In this document: piece by piece, positions 47,561 to 58,305 of the stretch
Layout: each line of letters starts with the position of its first letter
Numbering within the stretch: position 1 is the stretch's first letter
Assembly: GCA_022835595.1 (NCBI GenBank)
Contig: BQUP01000001.1
Coordinates: 1,054,001-1,118,000 of the forward strand
Direction: 5' to 3'
DNA: 64,000 nt
Source: Cystobasidium ongulense
Lineage: Eukaryota; Basidiomycota; Cystobasidiomycetes; Cystobasidiales; Cystobasidiaceae
Made by a program: the position numbers and the translations under genes
The notes under the pieces: generated by a model
What the model saw: only the letters and a program-made list of their open reading frames with translations
The model's database searches: none
What the model was told of the DNA's origin: nothing

Positions 47561-50500
47561 ATGGGAGGCGGCGACAGAACAGGCGAACCTCCTCGGAAGC
47601 TACTCAAGATGTCGGTGCCAGCCAGCCCAGCTCCTTCGAGCTCGTCTGCGGCTTCATCGCACCCGTTCAGCGCGCTGGGGCACTCGCCGAATGGATCACG
47701 GATCAGCCTGGAGTCTGCGCTCAAGGTGAAGAAGAGCGGACCTTCGTATGGCATGGAGGGCGTCAAGGCATCCACCTCGACTGGCTCTGCAGGCGGCAAA
47801 GGGCCCAAGAAGCTCATACTCAAGACCAACCGAGGTGAGCATCATCCGAAGCTCTCGATCGGCCGCCTGTCTATGCGATAGGAAAGGACCTCCCATCTGA
47901 TAGCTGTACACGTTCGTAGCGCGGCCTAATGCATCTGCGTCGACTCAAGACTTCGTTAATGCTTCTCTTGGAACGCTTGTCCGGGCTGTGCGCGCGATTC
48001 TGTCTTCCCCGCCGGAGCCAACAGCGGAATCTCTACAAGCTCTATATTCCCTCTGCGAAGGACTCGTAGGGTCTGGCAATCCAGCAGACAACCGAACCAG
48101 GACGGTCTCTCAGACACTGTACGACCGTATCAAGATTGAAATTGAGCGCAAAGTAGGCGAGACCGCCGGATCATTGCGCAGTCTTGATAACGCCGATGGC
48201 GAATCGTGGCTTCAAGCCCTTGATATAGCTTGGAAAGCGTACACCGAGAAGATCGTAGGTATATTTTAGAGCAGGCAAGGCGGTAAGAATGTGTAAGCTG
48301 ACCTCTTCCCCAGCTTCTTATCCGGTCTATCTTTCTGCACCTAGACCGCACATATGTGCTACAGGTGTCGGATCTTCTATCTCTGTGGTACGTCCCCACA
48401 ATGTTTCACATGTAAAAGGCAGATGTCGGTTGACAGTAGGCTTCTTTCGTCCATTCAGGGATCTAGGTCTCGACATCTTCCGCCACCGCATAGTTGAGGA
48501 CGAAGTCATCGGCTCACGCATAACGAGCGAGGTACTGAAGCTCATTAACAAAGAGAGGTATGCTCGATTCACTTGATCCTGCGATGTTCGCTGCGATCTG
48601 ACAGCTTTTGCAATTCAGAAACGGACATACAATATCTCAAGCTTTACTGGCAGGAGTTATAACAATGCTGACGACAGTGTCAAAGACATCACACACCAAT
48701 CGATTCGCCAACCCTTTCCTTGATTCATCAAAGATTTTTTATCAAGCAGAAGGACAGCGCCTTCTCGGCGAGTCGTTGGAAAGTGTCACGACTGCAGAGA
48801 TTACGACAGATTCCGCATCAACGCAGATCAATGGTCAGCAAATGCCGATCTGGGACTATCTTTCGCACGTCAAGAAGCGCCTGTCTGAGGAAGCTGTGCG
48901 ATGCGATACAGTCATGGGTCAAGATGTAAAGGGAGGCATACTTCGCGTTATCGAGGAGACTCTGGTGGGACAGCACGTAATGGTGATCGTCCAGAGAGGG
49001 CTACCCCCTATGTTTGAAGGAGGACGCGTGGGTGACCTGGCTGTTATGTATGGTCTCCTTGCAAGAGTCTCGGCTTTGCCAACGCTCAAAAACGAATTTG
49101 GGGAGTATCTCAAAGTAAGTCGTTTGCTCTGCTTGAAGGCAAAAAGCAAAGCATTAGCGCGACTGACCATCGCATCTAGGGCAAGGGCAAAGAGATCGTC
49201 TCAGACACCTCCAGAGACGACGCGATGGTGGATCGCCTCATCGAATTCCAATCTATGGTTGACCTAGTCATAAAGGGCGCATTTGAGAACGACTTCGACA
49301 TGGCTCGAACTTCTCGTGATGCATTCGCGTCGTTCATAAACAGCCGCAAGAACAAGCCAGCGGAGATGATCGCCAAGTTCATTGATCAAAAGATGAAGTT
49401 GGGCAACAAAGCATTGTCAGATGAAGATCTGGATAAAGTGTTTGACCAAGTCTTACGGCTGTTCAGGTACTGCCAAGGGAAGGATATTTTCGAAGCGTTC
49501 TACAAGAAGGATTTCGCGAAGCGCTTGCTGCTGAACCGATCGGCAAGTTCTGATGCCGAGAAGAGTATGCTTCTAAAGCTTAAGGAAGGTATGAAGAATT
49601 TTGCCAAAGGATGGGTCGTAAAATCATCTGCTAATACTGCGCACCAACAGAATGTGGGCCAGCGTTCACGGCTAACCTCGAAACGATGGCCAAAGATATT
49701 GATCTAGTGAGTCGGCACAATGTCGATACGTGAGGGTGTCCTTCTGATCTTCTACGCTCCGTAGTCCGCCGACATTATGAAGTCCTACAAGGAATTCGTC
49801 GATCCCGAAATACACTCCGTCTTATCTGTCAATATCCTTACGACGGGCAATTGGCCCACGTACCATAAACAGCCATGTACGGTTCCCGACGACCTTCAAA
49901 AGGAACTACAGCGCTTCGGCGTCTTCTATAAGGCCAAATATGCTGGAAGATCGCTCTCATGGATGCATAACCTAGACCACTGCACTTTGAAAGTGGAATT
50001 CAACAAGGGGCCCGGTGGCGGTCGTAAGGAGCTCAATGTTTCTTTTCACCAAACGATCGTCTTGTTATTGTTCAACGAGCGAGCTGCCGATGACAAAGTC
50101 AGCTACAAGGATATCGTGGCATTGACTGGCTTAGGTAAATCAGACACCATACTCCGGTAATATTCAACTGATTGCGTTTTACCACAGAACCAAAAGAGGC
50201 TTCTCGTACCCTACAATCACTGGCATGCGCCAGGCACAAGATTTTGACCAAACATCCCAAAGGTCGCGAAGTCAATGAAACGGATGAGTTCACTTTCAAC
50301 GCGTCTTTCAAAGACGACAAATATCGTCTGAAAATCAACCAGATCCAGCAGAAGGAGACACCGGAAGAAGCTAAAGAGACAACCAAGAGAGTTCTACTAG
50401 ACAGGCAGTCGCATCTTCAGCTTGTAATTGTCAGAATCCTCAAGTCGCGCAAGACGATCAAGCATCAAGAATTGGTGATGGAAGTTGTCAATACACTCAA

Positions 50501-50670
50501 GGAACGCTTCCAGGTAGACCCACCAGAGATCAAAAAAGCCATAGATATGCTGATAGAGCAGGAATACATGGAGAGGGCAGGCAGAGATGTTTACAATTAT
50601 GTCGTAAGTTTGTTTGCTTGTTGGTTTCGCTAAGTCATCACTGACAACCTTGCTTTCGAAACAGGCTTAA
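47561..50670 (+). CDS. CUL4: Cullin-4, scaffold of CRL4 ubiquitin ligase
   Basis: Start MGGGDRTGEPPRKLLKMSVP (47561), a disordered N-terminus, then GPKKLILKTN (the CUL4-type KKLVIKNF block) and cullin repeats: IRSIFLHLDRTYVLQVSDLL, WDLGLDIFRHRIVEDEVIGS, IFYQAEGQRLL, YLSHVKKRLSEEA, GQHVMVIVQRGLPPMFEGGR. The cullin homology domain has NKPAEMIAKFIDQKMK, GKDIFEAFYKKDFAKRLLLN, SASSDAEKSMLLKLK, VNILTTGNWPTYHKQPC, RTLQSLACARHKILTKHPKG and KINQIQQKETPEEAKETTKR. The WH-B/neddylation site is IVRILKSRKTIKHQELVMEV with the acceptor Lys in ILKSRK. It ends YMERAGRDVYNYVA, the last two codons coming from a mini exon (50665-50670). More than ten introns. CUL4 binds DDB1 and Rbx1; it is not the BTB-binding cullin (CUL3). 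Confidence 0.93.
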
Positions 50671-51013
50671 CCAGATCAAGGTGGCAAAAGCTTTTTCTAA
50701 TTATTGATGTAGCTTATTATAACGATATTCTTTTTATTTCTACATTGCATTTTTGTTGCTTGTCAAGAAATAGTAAATTGAGACAATGCTTGACATTTTC
50801 CAACGAAGATGGTAGCTTGTTAAACATGTACACTAGAGAACAGAGCGCAATGAAATCGACGCATTCAAATATCCCACACATACAGAAAAGGCAGGCTAAT
50901 GGTATCGATGAACGACTTAGAAAAATTATATGCTGGATCATAGGATGCGAGGAGAGGGGAGGTGCGAAGTAAGGTCCAGACAAAGAGAAGACAGATAGAT
51001 TTGAAGGTGATGC
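50671..51013. other. Intergenic between convergent CUL4 and m-AAA protease genes
   Basis: 343 bp of AT-rich shared 3' region. No gene. Confidence 0.6.
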
Positions 51014-54000
51014 TTAGACTGGGTGTGCGCCAGGTCCAGTCAATGGCCCTTCTTCAATGCCTCCTGGTAGAGGTGCATCTTGTCCTTTCTCGCCACCGGA
51101 ACCGCCCACTGTGAAAAAAGAGCGGTTGTCAGCGAAGGGCTCGATAGATCGATGTCTACATGGAGAAGACTCACTCGGCTTGCTCCATCCCAGCTGTCGA
51201 GCAGTCTCAATATCTTTCTCCTCGAATGGCCTTTCACCAAGGAGATTGATCATATCCTCTCTGCTGATGACCTCCTTCTCCAACAGGAGTTTTGCTACTT
51301 TCTCAACTTGTTCCTTCTTCTCCGTCAATAACTCAGTTGTCCGTCTATGAGCTTCCATTGCCATGTTGCGAACTTCATCATCGATCCTTGATGCTGTGGT
51401 CTCACTGAAAGGCTTCTGGAATGATTCATTTTGATCTTGACGCCCGTAAGAAATGGGTCCAATTGCTGCATTCATACCATAGTTCGTGATGACTTCAGTA
51501 GCCATTCTTGTAACCTTTTGCAAATCATCTTGTGCGCCTGTTGTGATTCTTTTGAAGAAAATTTCCTCCGAGACACGACCTCCGAGCGTCATTACCATTC
51601 TATCCATGAGCTGCTCGGTAGTGTAGAGGAAGCGCTCTCTTGGCACATATTGAGCATATCCCAGTGTACCAACGCCGCGTGGTACAATGGAGACTTTGAG
51701 TAGGGGATCGGCATGCTCAAGGAACCAACCGCAGACAGCATGTCCGGCCTCGTGGTAAGCGACAGTTGTCTTCTCTTCAGGTGATAGGACTCTGCTCTTT
51801 CGCTCTAGACCGGCAATAACTCGCTCGATAGCTTGCTCGAAGTGCTGTTCCGTAACATAGTCGGCTCCCTTACGTGCAGCGATGAGAGCGGCTTCGTTAC
51901 AGACGTTTGCGATATCAGCACCGGAGAAGCCTGGAGTATGTACTGCAAGCTTCTTGGCTAGATTCTCAACCAGAGGATCGACATCAACATCATCTGGGTT
52001 TTCTGCATCTTCAGTTGACGCTTTCTTGTCATCGTTCTTGGTGGATGATGGTGATGCATCGGAATGAGTAGCCTTGAGCATGTGGCTCTGATTCAGGTCG
52101 ATTGCGATTTGCGAACCTTGCAGCGAGCTGGATCGCATCTTCTCAGTGAACGAGTTCCATTGTTGGGTTGCAGAGAAGGCGTCGGCTGCACGAGCAGTGC
52201 TGAGAGGTCCGAGAGAAGCACCTTCATCACTTTCTTGGGTTTCTTTAATCTTTTCTTTGACCTCTTCAGCATTCTTAGGTGCCTTAAGGACGAGAGGTCT
52301 CAAGTGAACCTTGAAGATCTGTCTTCTTCCCGATACGTCTGGATTGCCCACTGCGATATTCCTGTCGAAACGACCTGGTCGCAGGAGAGCGCTATCGAGT
52401 ACATCGACTCGATTCGTACCAGCGAGAACGACGACTTGTTCCTTCGTACCGAATCCGTCCATCTCGACAAGGAGCTGATTGAGAGTAGATTCACGTTCGT
52501 CATTGCCACCGAATTGACCACCTTTGCCTCTTGATTTACCAATAGCATCGATTTCATCAATGAAAATGATAGAAGGAGCGTTCTTCTTTGCCATTGCGAA
52601 CAGATCTCTAACTCTTGAAGGACCGACACCAACGAACATTTCGACGAATTCAGATCCGGAAACTGAGAAGAACGGCACGCCAGCTTCTCCTGCTGTTGCT
52701 TTTGCGATCAATGTTTTACCAGTACCGGGTGGTCCGGAGATGATAGCACCTCGAGGAATCTTGGCTCCAAGTCTTTGATACTTCTTTGGTTCTTGTAGGA
52801 ATTTGACGAACTCCATGATTTCTTCCTTGGCTTCGTCCATGCCTGCTACATCCTTGAAGCGAACCTTGACATCGGTGTCTTTCTGTATGCACAAAAACCA
52901 TGAGCGTTAGTCAAGCTAAAGCTTATTGAATATCGAGTGAATGAGCTTACGTTGAACATCTTGGCCTTGGACTTGCCGACGCCGAATATGCCCCCTGGTC
53001 CACCTGCTCCAGCGCCACCTCCCGCTCTTCGAGATAGGAAATATAGCACACCGACGATGAGGAGGGTAGGTGCAAAGGAGAGCAGGGTGCTTCCGACTGA
53101 GGTCTCGTCTTTGTATGCTACAGGGACACGTTCAGTGCTTGGAATGCCAAGTTCGCCTTGAGCTTCATCGAGCTTCCTCTCGAAAGCTTCGACGGAGCCG
53201 ATGGAAAAGTAGTATGTTGATCTGCCATCTGCAGCTGGTGATTGAGGATAGAGTACACCAGTGGCGTTCGAGTGCAAGTGTACGCGGACTTTGGAGCGAT
53301 TGACTACAGTGAGCTTATCAACGAGACCTTTATCGAGGAATGCGGTCCTGAACTCTTGCCAGGTGATTTCACGCGAGCTAGAGTCGGAGTTTGTGATAAA
53401 GTGGAAGAGTATGAGGACACCTAGAGGGATGAGATATGGTGCTAGACCTTGTGGTGGTCCTGGTGCACCTGACGATCCGCCGTTTGAAGAATTGCCTTTG
53501 CCATCGGAGGAGGACTTGTTGAGATGTTCAGCCTCTGAATCTTTAGCAGACTCTTCGCCTAGTCCGAATGGGAAGCCAGCACCCTTCTGTGGTTTGCCTG
53601 AGCCTGATGAGTTGGAGGGAGTACCTTGCGATCCTCGCTGACCCAATTTACCGCCGAAGAAGGACTCGAGCCCAGGAATGGGCGACTTGAAATCGCCATC
53701 GTCCGAGTTGTCCTTCTTGTTCTTTGTGTCCTTTGCAGCAGCATCAGCTTCGAGTTCTGCGGCCTTCTTGTTCTCCTTGCCCGACTTCTTGCTCCCTTGC
53801 TGTTGCGGCTGCTTAGTTTCGGTGGCATAGGTCCGTCGCGGTGGAGTTGCGAATCGAGGTGAGCCGACTGAGCGATAAGCAGAGAGGGCAATGATGGATG
53901 CTGATGTCGAGTAGACGTCTCGAGAGGAGGATGTGGACGCTCGCTGGTGCAGCTGTCGATGGTGACTCGAGCTGGTCGATGCAGCTGATGCTGATGTCGC

Positions 54001-54102
54001 CGCTGCCGATGGTGCGATGCCAGCCTGCAGCAAGCCGCCAGAAGCAGCAGCACGGCGCTGCAGGGGATGCGTCCGCTGTGCAGAGAGGATTGCTCTGCGC
54101 AT
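51014..54102 (-). CDS. AFG3: Mitochondrial m-AAA protease subunit (Afg3/Yta10 type, FtsH family)
   Basis: Inner-membrane ATP-dependent zinc protease for membrane-protein quality control and L32-type precursor processing. Presequence [20 protein letters not shown]; Lys-rich linker; first membrane segment [15 protein letters not shown]; intermembrane-space domain ([20 protein letters not shown]); second membrane segment [27 protein letters not shown] domain with [20 protein letters not shown], Walker A GPPGTGKT, Walker [12 protein letters not shown] and arginine fingers in LLRPGRFDR; protease HEAGH (in [17 protein letters not shown]) and the third zinc ligand in [13 protein letters not shown]. 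Between VHLRPLVL and [10 protein letters not shown] lies an extra acidic/Ser-rich stretch of about 100 residues (expected spacing about 20). The C-terminus ([16 protein letters not shown]) is a separate small exon. Confidence 0.95.
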
Positions 54103-54401
54103 GCTTGTGAGCGTGTCGATGTGTGGTGATGTGGAAAGAAGCAAGAGAAGCAGCGGCAACAGCTTACGCGGGCAGCTCTTGAGATCGATATCGGACAGTT
54201 GGATAATAAATAGTAAGCAATTACAGTATCGACCGTTGATTCTAGCTTCTTTCATCGCCAACTAGAACTAAAGCAGTCCAGCATCCTTCCCTTTACACGC
54301 ATAGCCTGGCTGTCACTCCTTCTTCCTGTCCTTCACCGGCTGCTCGGGCAATCTTCTCGCCACCACCACCCACAGGTTGCATCCAGCTAGACAAGTCCTT
54401 A

Positions 54402-55092
54402 CTACTCTGGCTTCTTGACACCCTCGACTGGCTTCCACTCTGGGCGATGCTGAGGCTTGGCTCCTTCAGCGGGATGCTCGGGGGCCCGACGGAGCTGCAT
54501 TGCAAGTACGCAGGCGTTATCAGTGGCCTGGGCATGATCATCCAGGCATACGACAGGCACAACCCACATCGTTGTCATGGAGCACTGTTGAGCCATGTCA
54601 GATCAGTCTCGAGTGCAATGGAGAGCAGCGGTCCGTCTCAGACCCACGGTGCTTTGTCGCCATGTAAAGCCCTCCACTGACAGCCTGCAGTAGTCATACG
54701 CAATGGACAGACCGTCAGCTGGGAGCACTTTCGAGGCGCGTGTTGGACACTGACCAGAATCACGATAGCGTAGAGAGGCACAATCTCAGGTTGAAAGTAG
54801 CTCTTCTGTTGTTGCAGATCATGTCAGGTCAGGTCAGCTCGGCTCAGCTCTGGTTGCATAATGCACCGGTGTGATCTTCGCACCTGCTTCTCCTGCAGAA
54901 GAGTAGAGCATGCTTCAGTCGTGGTCACTATGTCAAGTATAGACCTGTCCAGTCACTCACTCCAGCTCGTTCCTCGTTCGCCCTCGTGATACGCGACGCA
55001 TGCAGACCTCTCGTCATGCCGCGAGCGGAGATGGGCGACAGGATTGCAGCTCCTCGTCGTGCGCCAGTCAGGCCAACAAGCCTTGATGCCAT
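54402..55092 (-). CDS. Small mitochondrial protein, complex I MLRQ/NDUFA4-like
   Basis: Six exons splice to 112 residues (339 nt): 54961-55092, 54884-54892 (9 nt), one encoding KSYFQPEIVPLYAIVIL, one encoding AVSGGLYMATKH, 54568-54584 (17 nt) and a last exon ending at 54402. Protein: presequence-like MASRLVGLTGARRGAAILSP, then ARGMTRGLHASRITRANEER AG, EKQ, KSYFQPEIVPLYAIVIL, AVSGGLYMATKHLLHDNDLR, RAPEHPAEGAKPQHRPEWKP, VEGVKKPE. The (R/Y)FxPExxPLYAxxxLxxxGxY helix matches the NADH-ubiquinone reductase MLRQ/B12D family (single membrane helix). Without the two microexons the fourth and last exons are out of phase. Identity by motif only, so the exact complex (I or IV) is open. Confidence 0.7.
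54568..54584 (-). other. 17-nt microexon of the NDUFA4-like gene
   Basis: Minus strand: CAACAG acceptor, TGCTCCATGACAACGAT, GTGGGTTG donor. It converts the phase-1 end of the TKH exon to phase 0 for LRRAPEH, reading KHLLHDNDLRRAPEH. Confidence 0.65.
54884..54892 (-). other. 9-nt microexon (GAGAAGCAG) of the NDUFA4-like gene
   Basis: Minus strand: TTCTGCAG acceptor, GAGAAGCAG (Glu-Lys-Gln), GTGCGAAG donor. Being three codons long it keeps phase, so inclusion is likely rather than forced. Confidence 0.55.
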
Positions 55093-55781
55093 GGTGATTG
55101 TATAATGTTGTATTGAGGGTGAATTGCGCTTGCTTGCAATGTTTAGGCAGGTGTCAAGAAGTAACTCTCCAATGCCGGCTGACGTGAGGGACACCTTACG
55201 GGTCACGTTTTCCTATATACTCTATATTCCTTGGTGGCACAAGATAGTGCAGACTACCTAAGTCTCGTACAAGTGAGAGAGCTACAACTCTCCATCCATA
55301 CGGGGCGCCGGGTTGTCAGACATGTAGCAGACATACGATCAACCTCAGATGCGCCAAACAAGTAAAACTCATGGTACGCAGGTCCAATCAGCGAGTATTG
55401 ATGCATGCGATGTTGTATCGCTGTTGTGATGGCCTATTGTGTATCATGTTTGTAAGCGGTGATAAGGCAAGAAGGCAAGCTTCAACTCGCGAGGGAAACG
55501 CCGGGTCATGCTCCCCAATTTCGCAGTGGCGCCATGACATTGACGTTCTACTAGCAGAAGCGTGGAAAGAGTGCGAGAGTCTGTCAGGCTGTGGAACCAA
55601 CTGAAGTATACGACAGAAAGACTGAAGGATACACTACAGTCGATTACAAAGCCATGCAGTTGCTCGTGAACACTTCATCTAGGTTCCGAGAGGCAGATTT
55701 TTATGACGTCCCTCTGATCCTGGTTTTGATTACTCCGGATACATGCGCTCCAGGGGGGCGAGTCTCTCTCTCCCTACAACA
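55093..55781. other. Intergenic at the start of the BTB region, holds two copies of a repeated element
   Basis: Contains one good copy (55131-55212) and one partial copy (about 55455-55515) of the short repeat also found upstream of two BTB genes. No gene recognised. Confidence 0.5.
55131..55212. repeat. Short dispersed repeat, copy A
   Basis: Shares with copies B and C, in order: TGCTTGCAAT, AGGCAGGTGTCAAGAA, GCCGGCTGACG, then GGGTCACGTTTTC. It lies just upstream of the NDUFA4-like gene. Confidence 0.6.
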
Positions 55782-56579
55782 TCATATGACTTGTTGCTGT
55801 ACGAATAGGCTGCTCGAATGCTGTCTATTTCTTTGCGAGTTCTACTGCAGTGTAGGTGGATCTTGATATACAGAAGGTATCAGAACGATGTAGTGCTTAC
55901 ACCCCATGTCAGGACTTACAAGAGCTTGCAGACCCGATGGGGGTAATTCGCGCAGAATCTCAAGAGGTACAGTCTTGAGAGGAAATAGGACAGCACGCGG
56001 TAATGCCGTAGATGCCAGATCTTTGTCCCCGAACAAGCAAGCCCGACTGTAGATATTCAGAGCGCCAGTGGAGTCTACTCCAGGCAAGGCAAAGCTGAAG
56101 GCAGCACATCGTAAGAACTATCACATGTTATTGATAAAACTGGTCTTCTAGACCGGTACCCACCGAAGCATCATAGAAGTATAAGGCGCCAGAGTATGAA
56201 AGTAATATTTGTTCGAAGCAGTGAAGACTTGTAACAGAGTAAGCCAATAGCTGCTTGTGCTCAGGGTGCGGACAATCTCCTGCTTGTTATAAGCCCAACC
56301 TAACAGAACTTGTACGATCCTCCAGTGTTCCTCCATGCGCACTCTAGGCAATCTTTCGTCACCATCTCGCTGATCATTGGCAACTTCGAGCATGTCTTCG
56401 AAGAAGGTCGACACGTGTGCGAGCTTCTGTCGATGAACCTTGAAAGTGCAGGATTCTGCCCCGTCTTCAGTCGCATCTGCCGTACACTCGATAATCAGGT
56501 CCCCATCTTCTGCGTCGAACAGTGCCATGGCGTGAGCGAGCTCCGCGCTTGCTGTCGACTTGTCTTCGCTGACGGACAT
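55782..56579 (-). CDS. BTB/POZ-domain protein A
   Basis: Exon 1 from MSVSEDKSTASAELAHAMAL (56579; 56609 is an alternative start) encodes a BTB core: LFDAEDGDLIIECTADATED, ESCTFKVHRQKLAHVSTFFE DML, RLPRVRMEEHWRIVQVLLGW AYN, ASNKYYFHTLAPYTSMMLR. FKVHRxxLAxxSxFFxDM is the BTB signature. Intron after LR in phase 2, as in its three paralogs. Exon 2: FALPGVDSTGALNIYSRACL, FGDKDLASTALPRAVLFPLK, TVPLEILRELPPSGLQAL. Exon 3 is unclear: the best acceptor gives a short tail (NSQRNRQHSSSLFVQQQVI) to 55782, so this copy may be shortened compared with B-D. BTB proteins often dimerise and recruit CUL3; no Kelch or zinc-finger partner domain is present. Confidence 0.7.
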
Positions 56580-57133
56580 GGTAGCACGTGGATGACGAGG
56601 GTGATCCACAGTATAGAAGCGTGCTCAGAAGTAGGCTGCACAGGTTCAAAGCTGTTTCATCGGACTCCCGAAATCTCAGAAGGGTTGGCGCTGCATGATC
56701 GCGCAAAGGCCCTTCCTACGCGCGATGTTCATGTGTCCATTCTGTTCATCTGCCGTGTACAAGTCGCAGTCAGGCTGGGGTGTGTCGAATAAGTCGTGTC
56801 CATGTTATCAGTTAGAGCAAAGACAGCATGGCAAGGCGAAATGATCGCCGTCTTCGACAAACCAGCCGGAAGCTGCGTAGTCGCCACCAAGAAATTTGGT
56901 ATCTGCTCGTGTCAGTGTGCAAGAAGGAGAACATGCTTGCAATAACAAGGCAAGTGTCAAGAGGGCTTCAAGCTGAAAGGCCGGCTGACGGGAAAGAAAA
57001 GCCGGATCACGTTTTCTATTCCTCAGAGGCGAACAGTAGATCACAATATACAAACAGAAAGAACACCTAGAGTATCTGCGTATCTTCTTGCATACAGCAA
57101 CAACATATCTACAGAAGATTGAGAGGGACTGTC
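56580..57133. other. Intergenic between BTB genes A and B, holds repeat copy B
   Basis: The 200 bp above the BTB-A start (56590-56790) resemble the sequence above BTB-C (59215-59340), so the duplication included upstream DNA. Copy B of the short repeat is at 56934-57016. Confidence 0.5.
56934..57016. repeat. Short dispersed repeat, copy B
   Basis: TGCTTGCAAT, AAGGCAAGTGTCAAGAG, GGCCGGCTGACGGGA, GCCGGATCACGTTTTC in the same order and spacing as copy A; about 350 bp upstream of BTB-A. Confidence 0.6.
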
Positions 57134-57995
57134 TTAATAGATCGTGGATTGAGCACAATCTGTCAACGGTTTGATGATTTCCATAGCTCTCTCGTAGTGA
57201 AGAGCGTTACATCCGAGGGTGTCCTTCAGGTATGGCTCCAGGTCGCCTAGAACTTTCGTCACTTCATTTAGATGTTGCGACCAGTTCTGACGCAGCTATA
57301 GAAAAGATTCAGTATTTGCAAGAGAATGTTGGAACGACTTAGCATACCAGAGTGGCCAGCGCCGTTCCTGAGATCTCGTTCAAAATCGAAATAGGAATAT
57401 GATGCGGTTGTACTCTTGCAGCCTTGTACAGAAACACGCGTCCAAGCTCATGGTTTCCAGAAATGGACATTCGAGAGTATATTCCCAGGCTCTCAGACAC
57501 TGACATGCTGTAGGACTGCACACTGTTGTATCAAAAAGTCAGTGCGAGAGCGCATGGAGACAAAGGTCCAGATACGGACCGTAAGATAGTAGATGCCAGA
57601 GCAGCCAATCCGTGCATTTGGTACTTTTTGGCGGCCTCGTAGACTTGAAAAGCATGAAGAGGGTGGCTTGTGGCCATAAAGAACTCGATGATGTCTTCAT
57701 CGTTGTATGCATAGCCTAGAATGATGTGGACGATGCTCCATGCTTCATCTAAGCGTACCTTCGGCAGACTGTCTGCCACGGAAGCTTCTTCTACCGCCGC
57801 TGAAGTCGCAGACACTGCCACCATATCGGCAAAGACTGGCGATATAGCAGCTAGCTTGTTGACATGTGCTTTAAAAGTCGGTCTCGCGGGTTCTGCGTCT
57901 GGTTGACTAGATACGATTGGAGCGCATTCTACTTCAATATCTGCATCCGCTTCTTCGAAGCGATCTTTGACAAAGTCGAAGTCCGCAAGACTCAT
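57134..57995 (-). CDS. BTB/POZ-domain protein B
   Basis: Start MSLADFDFVKDRFEEADADI (57995). BTB core: IEVECAPIVSSQPDAEPARP, TFKAHVNKLAAISPVFADMV, LPKVRLDEAWSIVHIILGYA YNDEDI, FQVYEAAKKYQMHGLAALAS TILR. After a phase-2 intron: MSVSESLGIYSRMSISGNHE, LGRVFLYKAARVQPHHIPIS, ILNEISGTALATL. After a phase-0 intron (donor GTATGC): LRQNWSQHLNEVTKVLGDLE, PYLKDTLGCNALHYERAMEI, IKPLTDCAQSTIY. Three exons, the same architecture as paralogs C and D, but the most diverged sequence (FKAH for FKVH). No second domain. About 245 residues. Confidence 0.78.
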
Positions 57996-58305
57996 ATTCG
58001 GCGTACAATAGCGTTGTGAAGCGGTGATGAAGATTTGTGAGCTGGAGTTGAGGCAGAGAAAACATATAGCTTCTGGTCGAGTCAGAGGTAGGGAGGCCTG
58101 CTTGCATAGTTGTCGGACAAGCTGCACCACATGACTTCGGTGACTGAAACCAAACAAGCAGAGCATGCAGCTCCTCGTCAGATGGCTGACAGGCCAGAGA
58201 GTCTTGATGTCATGATACCCTGGCTTATATGGAGAGGTAGTGGTTGCCTTCGTATGAAGTGGCAAGACAAGTGTCTGGGGATCTCAAATCGTTTACACCT
58301 TCAAT
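57996..58305. other. Intergenic between BTB genes B and C
   Basis: 310 bp. An in-frame extension above the BTB-B start is open but lacks an ATG with conserved sequence. No copy of the short repeat seen here. Confidence 0.4.

Noticed and set aside
47561-50670. Cullin identified as CUL3 because of the nearby BTB family
   Set aside because: The KKLILKTN block and the sequence around RTLQSLACARHKILTKHPKG fit CUL4, so no direct functional link with the BTB genes should be drawn from proximity.
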